NCBI GenBank assembly: GCA_015068155.1
Contig: SVLC01000014.1
Location: 1-41,750 of the forward strand
Length of the DNA: 41,750 bases
From: Oscillospiraceae bacterium
GTDB lineage: Bacteria > Bacillota > Clostridia > Oscillospirales > Oscillospiraceae
Reading direction: 5' to 3'
Position numbers and translations under genes: made by a program. This document shows, piece by piece, positions 7,813-13,941 of this stretch. Below the pieces are notes generated by a model. The model was not told the origin of the DNA, ran no database searches, and saw only the letters and a program-made list of their open reading frames with translations. Position 1 is the first letter of the stretch; every line of letters begins with the position of its first letter.

Positions 7813-7836
7813 ACATTTAACAATTAAGTTAAATGT
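7813..7836 (+). promoter_or_regulatory. Operator palindrome, likely ArsR/SdpR-type
   Basis: ACATTTAAC (7813-7821) and GTTAAATGT (7828-7836) form a perfect 9-base inverted repeat with a six-base spacer. It starts immediately after the -10 box and covers the transcription start. ArsR-family proteins bind such AT-rich palindromes, and the first gene of the operon encodes one, so autorepression is the natural reading. Confidence 0.75.
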
Positions 7837-7851
7837 TAAAGGAGGATTTTT

Positions 7852-8127
7852 ATGGGCCTGCAAGCCACCCTGCGGGCATTGGCCGACCCAATCCGCCGGG
7901 AAATTCTCAATCTGTTGAAATCCGGCCGGCTCACCGCCGGGCAGATCTGCCAGCATTTTTCCGTAACGGATGCCGCCATTTCCCGCCACCTGTCCGTATT
8001 AAGGGAAGCGGACCTGATCCGGGACACCCGGGAAGGAAAATACATTTATTACGATCTCAACGCCAGCGTTCTCGAGGAGATCCTGCTGTGGATCGGTGAT
8101 TTGAAAGGAGAAAATGGTCATGATTAA
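7852..8127 (+). CDS. ArsR-family autorepressor (SdpR-like)
   Basis: A 91-residue winged-helix repressor. The helix-turn-helix spans roughly residues 28-60 (LTAGQICQHFSVTDAAISRHL) and the wing is GKYIYYDLN. It lacks the CxC metal-binding motif of ArsR/SmtB sensors, as does Bacillus SdpR. It overlaps the start of an SdpI-like gene by eight bases. In Bacillus, SdpI senses the SDP killing toxin and pulls SdpR to the membrane, which relieves repression of the sdpRI operon; the same layout here suggests similar control. SD AAAGGAGG six bases upstream; operator at 7813-7836. Confidence 0.88.
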   Translation: MGLQATLRALADPIRREILNLLKSGRLTAGQICQHFSVTDAAISRHLSVLREADLIRDTREGKYIYYDLNASVLEEILLWIGDLKGENGHD

Positions 8128-8758
8128 AAAGAACAAAGTAACACTTATCATTACAACGATCGCCATGCTGCTGCCCATGTTCATCGGCCTGCTGCTGTGG
8201 GATAAGCTGCCAGAGCAGGTCCCCTCCCATTGGGGCATCAACGGCGAGGTGGACGGCTGGTGCAGCAAGCCCTTTGCCGTTTTCTTCTTCCCCGGCCTGC
8301 TGCTGGGCTTCCACTGGCTGTGCGTATTTGCCAGCTGCGCCGACCCCAAGAACAAGAATTATCACCCCAAGGTGCTGCAGATCGTGCTGTGGATCTGCCC
8401 GGTGCTGAGCCTGATCCTGAACACCATGGTCTACGCCGCCGCTCTGGGTCAGGAGATCGCTGTTGAACTGATCATGTCCCTGCTGTCGGGATTGATGTTT
8501 GTGATCATCGGCAATCTGCTGCCCAAAATGCGCCAGAGTTACACCCTGGGCATCAAGCTGCCCTGGACCCTGAATAACGAGGAGAACTGGAACAAGACCC
8601 ATCGTTTTGGCGGTAAGATCTGGGTTGCCGGCGGTGTGTTTATCATGGCCACCGCATTCCTCGGCAATTTCTGGATTTTGATGACCGTCCTGGCATTGAT
8701 GTGCATCGTCCCCACCCTCTATTCCTATCTTCTTTACCGCCGGCAGAAAGGAGCTTAA
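8120..8758 (+). CDS. SdpI-family immunity membrane protein
   Basis: A 212-residue protein with about six membrane helices. The N-terminal part holds the DUF1648 motif (LPEQVPSHWGINGEVDGW, residues of about 28-46). The C-terminal part has the SdpI signature region (GNLLPKMRQSYTLGIKLPWTL with NWNKTHRFGG). In Bacillus subtilis SdpI protects the cell from its own SDP peptide and signals to SdpR. I took ATG 8120 (nine bases from GGAG) rather than 8114 (three bases). No SDP-like toxin gene is seen nearby, so it may guard against peptides of other cells or against internal stress. Confidence 0.85.
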   Translation: MIKKNKVTLIITTIAMLLPMFIGLLLWDKLPEQVPSHWGINGEVDGWCSKPFAVFFFPGLLLGFHWLCVFASCADPKNKNYHPKVLQIVLWICPVLSLILNTMVYAAALGQEIAVELIMSLLSGLMFVIIGNLLPKMRQSYTLGIKLPWTLNNEENWNKTHRFGGKIWVAGGVFIMATAFLGNFWILMTVLALMCIVPTLYSYLLYRRQKGA

Positions 8759-8762
8759 CACG

Positions 8763-8966
8763 ATGGATGAACTGATGGAATTTCTCCCCTTTTTGATCCC
8801 CCTGGTCATCGCGGAATTTGCCCTGTTCGGCTATACCCTGTACCATATTCTCACCCATCAGCGCTATAAGCGGGGCAGCCGGGCGTTGTGGCTGGTGATC
8901 ACCATCGTGTTTATGAATTTTGTAGGCCCCATCCTCTATTTTCTGCTGGGCAAGGAGGATGCATGA
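8763..8966 (+). CDS. Small PLDc_N (YxlE-like) membrane protein
   Basis: A 67-residue protein with two membrane helices (about 6-29 and 40-62) and the PLDc_N pattern (FGYTLYHILTH, then NFVGPILYFLLG). The domain is the membrane anchor of cardiolipin synthases, but here it stands alone. The same stand-alone protein, YxlE, precedes an ABC ATPase and permease (YxlF, YxlG) in the Bacillus sigY operon, which is the order seen here. Its stop codon overlaps the ATPase start. Confidence 0.8.
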   Translation: MDELMEFLPFLIPLVIAEFALFGYTLYHILTHQRYKRGSRALWLVITIVFMNFVGPILYFLLGKEDA

Positions 8967-9865
8967 TGGACATGCTGCATATTCAGGGCCTATACAAAAA
9001 TTTCGGGGAAAAAGCCGTTTTGAAGGGATTGGATCTGACGGTACCGGAACACAGTATTTTCGGCTTTATCGGCAAAAACGGCGCTGGCAAGACCACCACC
9101 ATCAAAACGGTTTTGGGTCTGTTGAAAGCCGACGCCGGCCGGATCCTGGTCAACGGCGAAGAAGTGATCTACGGTGATTCCCCCACCAACCGGCATATCA
9201 GCTATCTGCCAGATGTGCCTGCTTTCTATTCCTTTATGACCGCAGAAGAATACTTGCAGTTCTGCGGCCGGATCTCCGGCATGGACCCGGCGCAGATCCG
9301 CAGCCGTTGCAAAGAATTGCTGCTTTTGGTAGGTCTGGCAGAAGAAAAGCACCGCATCAAAGGGTTTTCCCGGGGCATGAAACAGCGGCTTGGCATCGCC
9401 CAGGCCCTGCTGAACCGGCCCAAGCTTCTGATCTGTGATGAGCCCACCTCCGCGCTGGATCCGGTGGGTCGAAAAGAGATCCTGGATATTTTGCTGGCTG
9501 CCCGGCAGCAAACCACGGTGCTGTTTTCCACCCATATCCTCTCGGACGTGGAACGGATCTGCACCGACGTGGCTTTCCTGAACAACGGCATTGTGGAGCT
9601 GCAGGGTACGGTGGCGGATATCAAATCCAAATTCCGCAACGATATATACCGGCTGGAAACCGGATCCGATGCCGCCCGCAACCAGCTTTTGGCCGCTTTT
9701 CCCGGTATGGAAGCTGCGCAGGACGGAAGTTTGCAGTTCCGGCAGCAATGCCATGATGTCCATGCGGTGCTGGGGTTCATTGCCGAAAACCGGCTGCCCC
9801 TGACACGGATGGAACAGGCCGAGCCCACATTGGAGAATCTTTTCATGGAGGTGACCGGCCAATGA
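8966..9865 (+). CDS. ABC transporter ATP-binding protein
   Basis: A 299-residue ABC-2 type ATPase. It has Walker A GKNGAGKT (36-43), signature FSRGMKQRLGIAQALL, Walker B LLICDEPTSALDP, and an H-loop in FSTHILSDVERICTD. The C-terminal 70 residues are the extension usual in exporters of this class. The frame is open upstream, but GGAGG (8954-8958) is seven bases from ATG 8966 and overlaps the end of the previous gene; ATG 8963 is the alternative. The permease follows with a four-base ATGA overlap. The likely role is peptide or antibiotic export, or resistance. Confidence 0.92.
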   Translation: MDMLHIQGLYKNFGEKAVLKGLDLTVPEHSIFGFIGKNGAGKTTTIKTVLGLLKADAGRILVNGEEVIYGDSPTNRHISYLPDVPAFYSFMTAEEYLQFCGRISGMDPAQIRSRCKELLLLVGLAEEKHRIKGFSRGMKQRLGIAQALLNRPKLLICDEPTSALDPVGRKEILDILLAARQQTTVLFSTHILSDVERICTDVAFLNNGIVELQGTVADIKSKFRNDIYRLETGSDAARNQLLAAFPGMEAAQDGSLQFRQQCHDVHAVLGFIAENRLPLTRMEQAEPTLENLFMEVTGQ

Positions 9866-10632
9866 AGCATTTCCTGGCATTCACCCAAAAAGAAGCGCTG
9901 GAACAGCGCCGCAGCGGCAAGCTACTGTTTTTGGGTATTTTATTCGCATTGTTTGGCATTATGAACCCGGCTGTGGCAAAACTGACCCCCTGGCTGCTGG
10001 AGGTAATGGCGGACGCGCTGGCCCAAAGCGGTATGACCGTCACAGAGGTTACCGTTACCGCGCTGGATTCCTGGGTGCAATTTTTCAAGAATATCCCCAT
10101 GGCGCTGATTGCCTTTGCCCTGCTGGAAGGCAGCATTTTTACCAAGGAATATCAAACCGGTACCCTGGTACTGTCGCTGACCAAGGGTCTGAAGCGGCAC
10201 ACGGTAGTGCTTTCCAAGGCCGCCGTGCTGACCGTTCTTTGGTCTGCGGGTTATTGGCTGTGTTTTGCTATCACCTACGGCTATAATGCTTATTACTGGG
10301 ACAACACCATCGCCCAAAACCTGATGTTCTCTGCGGTATGCTGGTGGGTGCTGGGATTGTGGATCATCGGCCTTCTGGCGCTGTTTTCCGTCCTGTCCGG
10401 CGCCAGTACCGGCGTATATCTGGGAACCGGCGCCGTGGCGCTCATTTGTTCCCTGCTGCAGTTTCTGCCAAAGCTGCAAAAATACCTGCCCACCGCACTG
10501 GCCGACGGCAATTCGCTGATCTACGGGCTGAAATCCCCTGCCGATTATATGCCGGCCCTGGTGATCGCCGCCGGAATGGCCCTCGGCTGCTTTGCGGCCA
10601 GCATTCCCATCTTCCGTAAAAAGCAACTGTAA
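9862..10632 (+). CDS. ABC-2 type transporter permease
   Basis: A 256-residue membrane protein with six predicted helices. It opens with a short cytoplasmic KHFLAFTQKEALEQRRSGK segment, has a first extracytoplasmic loop with TVTEVTVTALDS, and contains the conserved FTKEYQTGTLVLSLTKGLKR coupling region near residues 95-115. It pairs with the ATPase it overlaps. It is similar in position to YxlG. The substrate is unknown; the SdpI-like neighbour suggests antimicrobial peptides. It ends the operon; the terminator is at 10670-10699. Confidence 0.88.
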   Translation: MKHFLAFTQKEALEQRRSGKLLFLGILFALFGIMNPAVAKLTPWLLEVMADALAQSGMTVTEVTVTALDSWVQFFKNIPMALIAFALLEGSIFTKEYQTGTLVLSLTKGLKRHTVVLSKAAVLTVLWSAGYWLCFAITYGYNAYYWDNTIAQNLMFSAVCWWVLGLWIIGLLALFSVLSGASTGVYLGTGAVALICSLLQFLPKLQKYLPTALADGNSLIYGLKSPADYMPALVIAAGMALGCFAASIPIFRKKQL

Positions 10633-10669
10633 TAAATTTATGATCCTCGGTGTTACAGATCAGAATACA

Positions 10670-10699
10670 AAAAGGAACGGCGATCAAGCCGTTCCTTTT
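10670..10699. terminator. Bidirectional terminator between the ABC operon and the DUF2500 gene
   Basis: A perfect 12-base-pair stem (10670-10681 with 10688-10699), six-base loop, ending in TTTT on the plus strand and TTTTT on the minus strand. The flanking genes converge on it. Confidence 0.9.
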
Positions 10700-10710
10700 G
10701 CTATGTGTCA

Positions 10711-11106
10711 TTATTCTTCCGGTGCAAACCCATACAACTGGTCATCCACAACGGTCAGCAGGCCGGTCTGCCCCTTTTCAAAGCCATCGTACATTTCTTC
10801 CGGCACACGGAAGGACAGAACTTTGCCATCCTCCCCGCGGAAAACCACTGTGAATATCTTGGTAGCCTTGGGGGTTTTGGTGCCCACCAATCTAACCTCG
10901 CAGGTATGGTCCAGCACGGTGGCCCGAATCTCCAGCGTGGCAAAATCCGGTTCAAAGGGATCGGCGTTCTGGGTCTTTCGCCGTTCCAGTTCCGCCTGGA
11001 TATTTTCCGGCTTTAGCATGTGGCGGAGTATCAGCCATGCCACTACGCCTACAGCGGCGATCATGGCAAGAACCGCCAGAATACAAAACAAGATCTCAGG
11101 ATCCAT
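10711..11106 (-). CDS. DUF2500 family membrane-anchored protein
   Basis: A 131-residue protein with one N-terminal membrane helix (about residues 3-27). After a charged linker come about 80 residues of the DUF2500 type (RATVLDHTCEVRL ... FTVVFRGEDGKVLSFRVPEEMY ... GLLTVVDDQLYGF). The domain looks like a small beta barrel facing the outside; its function is unknown. ATG 11106 has GAGGTG six bases upstream; GTG 11115 would overlap the SD. Own promoter (11125-11154). Confidence 0.82.
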   Translation of the reverse strand: MDPEILFCILAVLAMIAAVGVVAWLILRHMLKPENIQAELERRKTQNADPFEPDFATLEIRATVLDHTCEVRLVGTKTPKATKIFTVVFRGEDGKVLSFRVPEEMYDGFEKGQTGLLTVVDDQLYGFAPEE

Positions 11107-11124
11107 CTTCATCACCTCATTGCC

Positions 11125-11154
11125 ATAATACCATTATGTTAGAACGGATGTCAA
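11125..11154 (-). promoter_or_regulatory. Promoter of the DUF2500 gene
   Basis: Minus strand TTGACA (11149-11154), 18-base spacer, TATTAT (11125-11130). Confidence 0.65.
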
Positions 11155-11193
11155 GCATTTCAGCAGATCCCTGCTGCTTTTTGCTGCGTCAAA

Positions 11194-11682
11194 TCAAGCC
11201 GTTTCTTTTCTTTTATACAGACACATTTCATAGGCAATGCCGTTTTCTTCGCCGCTTTGCAGAATTTCCGCCAGTTCCCATTGGGGGTCCCGGTCCAAAT
11301 CAGGAAAATATGTATCACTGTCCACGGCACAATGCACCTTGGTCACATAGGCGGTGTGGCAGTACGGCAGCATCTGTTTGTATATACTGCCGCCACCGAT
11401 GACCATGGCCCGTTGGGCAGTTCGGGACAGTTCCACCGCTTCTGCCGGGCTATGCGCCACGATAAAACCCGGAATCTCTATGTTCTGCCGGGTCAACGCC
11501 ACATTCACTCTGCCCGGCAGCGGCTGCTGGCCGGGAAAATCTTCGATGGTTCGGCGCCCAACGATCACCATGGCGCCCTTGGTCGTACCGCGGAAGAATT
11601 TCCGGTCGGCAGAAAGGGCAACCGGCTGAGTGCCGTCCTTGCCAATGCCCCAATCATCATAAACGGCCACAATCAGTTCCAT
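11194..11682 (-). CDS. folA: Dihydrofolate reductase
   Basis: A 162-residue DHFR that regenerates tetrahydrofolate using NADPH. Key features are the N-terminal strand with the WGIGKDG loop (11-17), the catalytic acid at D26 in LSADRKFF, the NADPH-binding GRRTIEDFP, and VIGGGSIYKQML, typical of the C-terminal half. ATG 11682 is chosen (GAGG six bases upstream) over the frame start at 11694, which lies inside thyA. It follows thyA by eight bases, the usual pairing, because thymidylate synthase produces the dihydrofolate that DHFR reduces. No T-run terminator is seen after it. Confidence 0.95.
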   Translation of the reverse strand: MELIVAVYDDWGIGKDGTQPVALSADRKFFRGTTKGAMVIVGRRTIEDFPGQQPLPGRVNVALTRQNIEIPGFIVAHSPAEAVELSRTAQRAMVIGGGSIYKQMLPYCHTAYVTKVHCAVDSDTYFPDLDRDPQWELAEILQSGEENGIAYEMCLYKRKETA

Positions 11683-11690
11683 ACAATACC

Positions 11691-12521
11691 TCAAATCGCC
11701 ATCGGGATCTCAAAATCAAAATCGTGGAACTTGTAATCCTCCATTTTGAAGGAATCCTTGGTGAAGGCATAGAAATCCTCCACAGACTTGTCCATAACAA
11801 ATTTAGGGGCCTCAAAACCGTCCTTTTCCAGCATGGCCTTCACGGCGGGGATATGTCGGTCGTAGATATGACAATCGGCGATGACATGGACAAATTCTCC
11901 CACTTCCAGGCCGGATACCTGGGCCAGCATATGGGTCAGCGCCGCATACTGCACCACATTCCAGTTATTGGCGGTGAGCATATCCTGGGAGCGCTGGTTC
12001 AAAATGGCATTGAGCTTATTGCCGGTGACATTGAAGGTCATGGAATAGGCGCAGGGGTACAGGTTCATCTCGTGCAGATCCTGGAAATTATAGATGCTGG
12101 TGAGAATACGGCGGGAGGTGGGATTGTGTTTCAGATCATACAGCACCCGATCCACCTGGTCCATATCGCCTTCCTTGTAGTGGTGCTTGATGCCAAGTTG
12201 GTAGCCATAGGCCTTGCCGATGGTGCCGTCCTCGCCTGCCCACTCATCCCACACATGGCTGCCCAGATCGCAGATGCGGTTGGATTTTTTCTGCCAGATC
12301 CACAGAAGCTCGTCAATGGCAGATTTCCAATAAGTACGGCGCAGCGTCATAATAGGAAATTCCTCCGCCAGGTTATAGCGGTTGACCACGCCAAAGGTCT
12401 TGATGGTGTGGGCGGGGGTCCCATCCTCCCAGTGGGGACGGACCGGCAACCCCTCGTCGGAGAAGCCCTCTTCCAGGATCTTACGGCAAGTCTGTTTGTA
12501 CAGTTCGTCTGCTCTGCTCAT
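11691..12521 (-). CDS. thyA: Thymidylate synthase
   Basis: A 276-residue ThyA that methylates dUMP to dTMP with methylenetetrahydrofolate. The catalytic Cys is C157 in NLYPCAYSMTF. The nearby phosphate-binding Arg pair is in TSRRILTS and the dUMP-binding motif is HIYDRHIPAV. The segment QRSQDMLTANNWNVVQYA replaces the more common RSGD...PFNIA form; this variant occurs in other Clostridia. ATG 12521 has AAGGTGG eight bases upstream, and an upstream GTG (12533) overlaps that SD. Own promoter at 12552-12580; cotranscribed with folA. Confidence 0.96.
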   Translation of the reverse strand: MSRADELYKQTCRKILEEGFSDEGLPVRPHWEDGTPAHTIKTFGVVNRYNLAEEFPIMTLRRTYWKSAIDELLWIWQKKSNRICDLGSHVWDEWAGEDGTIGKAYGYQLGIKHHYKEGDMDQVDRVLYDLKHNPTSRRILTSIYNFQDLHEMNLYPCAYSMTFNVTGNKLNAILNQRSQDMLTANNWNVVQYAALTHMLAQVSGLEVGEFVHVIADCHIYDRHIPAVKAMLEKDGFEAPKFVMDKSVEDFYAFTKDSFKMEDYKFHDFDFEIPMAI

Positions 12522-12551
12522 ACGGAAAACCACCTTTTCATTGTTTTCTCC

Positions 12552-12580
12552 ATTGTATCACCGATATGGGCCAATGGCAA
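12552..12580 (-). promoter_or_regulatory. thyA-folA promoter
   Basis: Minus strand TTGCCA (12575-12580), 17-base spacer, TACAAT (12552-12557). Confidence 0.7.
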
Positions 12581-12644
12581 GAAAAATATCCTTGCGCCGC
12601 AAAATTATTCCATCCAAGATTTACAGAAAAATCATCACATTTTA

Positions 12645-12673
12645 TGGACAAACGGGAAATTCTATGTTATATT
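12645..12673 (+). promoter_or_regulatory. Promoter of the tmk-mltG operon
   Basis: TGGACA (12645-12650), 17-base spacer, TATATT (12668-12673). It is divergent from the thyA promoter, so both dTMP-related transcription units start from this 200-base region. Confidence 0.6.
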
Positions 12674-12712
12674 GTAGGATAAGATTTTATGACCATTTCC
12701 AGGAGGATAATT

Positions 12713-13381
12713 ATGGGCAAGCTGATCGTTATCGAAGGAACCGACGGTTCCGGAAAGTCCACCCAATTCGCGCTGCTGACTCAGCGCATGGAACAGGAAA
12801 ACCGCCCCTTCCGGCGGCTGGTATTCCCCCGCTACAGCGAGGAAAGCTCCGCCCTGATCCGGATGTACCTGGGCGGCCAATTCGGCACCCGTCCTTCCGA
12901 TGTCAATGCCTACGCCGCCTCCGCATTCTACGCGGTGGACCGTTACGCATCTTATAAACAGGATTGGGGCCGCTGGTATGAAGATGGTGGCCTGGTGCTG
13001 TCCGACCGGTATACCACCTCCAACGCCGTCCACCAGGCCAGCAAAGAGCCTGCCGAGACCCAGGGAGATTTTCTCAACTGGCTCTATGCCTTTGAATACG
13101 ACAACCTGGGACTGCCCCGGCCGGATTTGGTGATCTATCTGGATGTACCTACGGACTTCACCGAAAAGCTGATGCGCTCCCGGGAAGCCGCCACCAACAC
13201 CAAGGCGGATATCCACGAAAAGGACCTGGCATATCTTGCCACCTGCCGCAATACCGGCCGAGCCGCCGCTGCCCATTACGGCTGGACCGTGATACAATGC
13301 GTGGAAAATGGCCAAATGCGGTCCGTGGAGGATATTCACCAGGAAATCTACAGCCATGTGCTGGCATGTTTGGAGGGATAA
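12713..13381 (+). CDS. tmk: Thymidylate kinase
   Basis: A 222-residue dTMP kinase that makes dTDP. The P-loop is GTDGSGKST (9-17), the DRY motif at 98-100 replaces the usual DRF/DRY of the family, and DLVIYLDVP is the post-sheet motif. The protein is closest in layout to the Clostridia form that has an extended lid region (KEPAETQGDFLNWLYAFEYD). ATG 12713 has AGGAGG six bases upstream. It heads a plus-strand operon with a DJ-1-family gene, mltG and a U32 gene, and is divergent from thyA. Confidence 0.93.
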   Translation: MGKLIVIEGTDGSGKSTQFALLTQRMEQENRPFRRLVFPRYSEESSALIRMYLGGQFGTRPSDVNAYAASAFYAVDRYASYKQDWGRWYEDGGLVLSDRYTTSNAVHQASKEPAETQGDFLNWLYAFEYDNLGLPRPDLVIYLDVPTDFTEKLMRSREAATNTKADIHEKDLAYLATCRNTGRAAAAHYGWTVIQCVENGQMRSVEDIHQEIYSHVLACLEG

Positions 13382-13384
13382 AGT

Positions 13385-13927
13385 ATGGTGTATGTATTGC
13401 TGGGCACCGGGTTTGAAGAAGTGGAAGCCATCACGCCGGTGGATCTTCTGCGCCGGGCCGGTGTAGATGTATTAACTGTGGGCATTGATGGAAAAACTGT
13501 ATATGGCAGTCACCGCATCGGCATCGCCGCCGATATCACCATAGAGGAAATGGATCTGAGTGAACTGGATATGCTGGTGCTGCCCGGCGGACTGGGCGGC
13601 GTAGCCTCCATTCGCGGCAACAAGAAAGCCATGGATGCCGTCCGCTTTGCCTATGAGAACCAAAAATTTATAGCCGCCATCTGCGCCGGCCCCACCATTT
13701 TGGCGGAGCTGCAGATCACAGATGGCAAAAAGGCCGTTTGCTATCCCGGCTGTGAGGAGCAGATGGGCGCTGCCCGGATCGTTGACGATGCGCCCTGCGT
13801 CCGGGATGGACGGGTGATCACCGCTGCTTCTGCCGGCTGCGCCGTACCCTTCGCCCTGGCGCTGGTGGATGCCCTGAAAGGCCAGCGCGCAGCAGACTGT
13901 ATCGCCCGCCAGATCGTCATTCGCTGA
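13385..13927 (+). CDS. DJ-1/PfpI family protein
   Basis: A 180-residue DJ-1/ThiJ/PfpI-fold protein. The nucleophile-elbow Cys is C100 in AAICAGPT. The acidic partner lies in the FEEVEAITPVD segment near residues 10-20, and GCAVPFALALVDAL near the C-terminus completes the YajL/DJ-1 pattern. Family members have glyoxalase, deglycase or chaperone-like activities that are debated. It begins three bases after tmk with GGAGG in the junction. Confidence 0.9.
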   Translation: MVYVLLGTGFEEVEAITPVDLLRRAGVDVLTVGIDGKTVYGSHRIGIAADITIEEMDLSELDMLVLPGGLGGVASIRGNKKAMDAVRFAYENQKFIAAICAGPTILAELQITDGKKAVCYPGCEEQMGAARIVDDAPCVRDGRVITAASAGCAVPFALALVDALKGQRAADCIARQIVIR

Positions 13928-13941
13928 CAGGAGGAACCTAC

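Noticed and set aside
5752-7827. A 691-codon plus-strand open frame across nadE
   Set aside because: It is antisense to a full nadE with all catalytic residues, and its product is His/Gln-rich low-complexity shadow sequence.
11162-11178. CAGCAG/CTGCTG hairpin after folA as its terminator
   Set aside because: On the folA strand no T-run follows; the T-run is on the other strand, where no gene ends.
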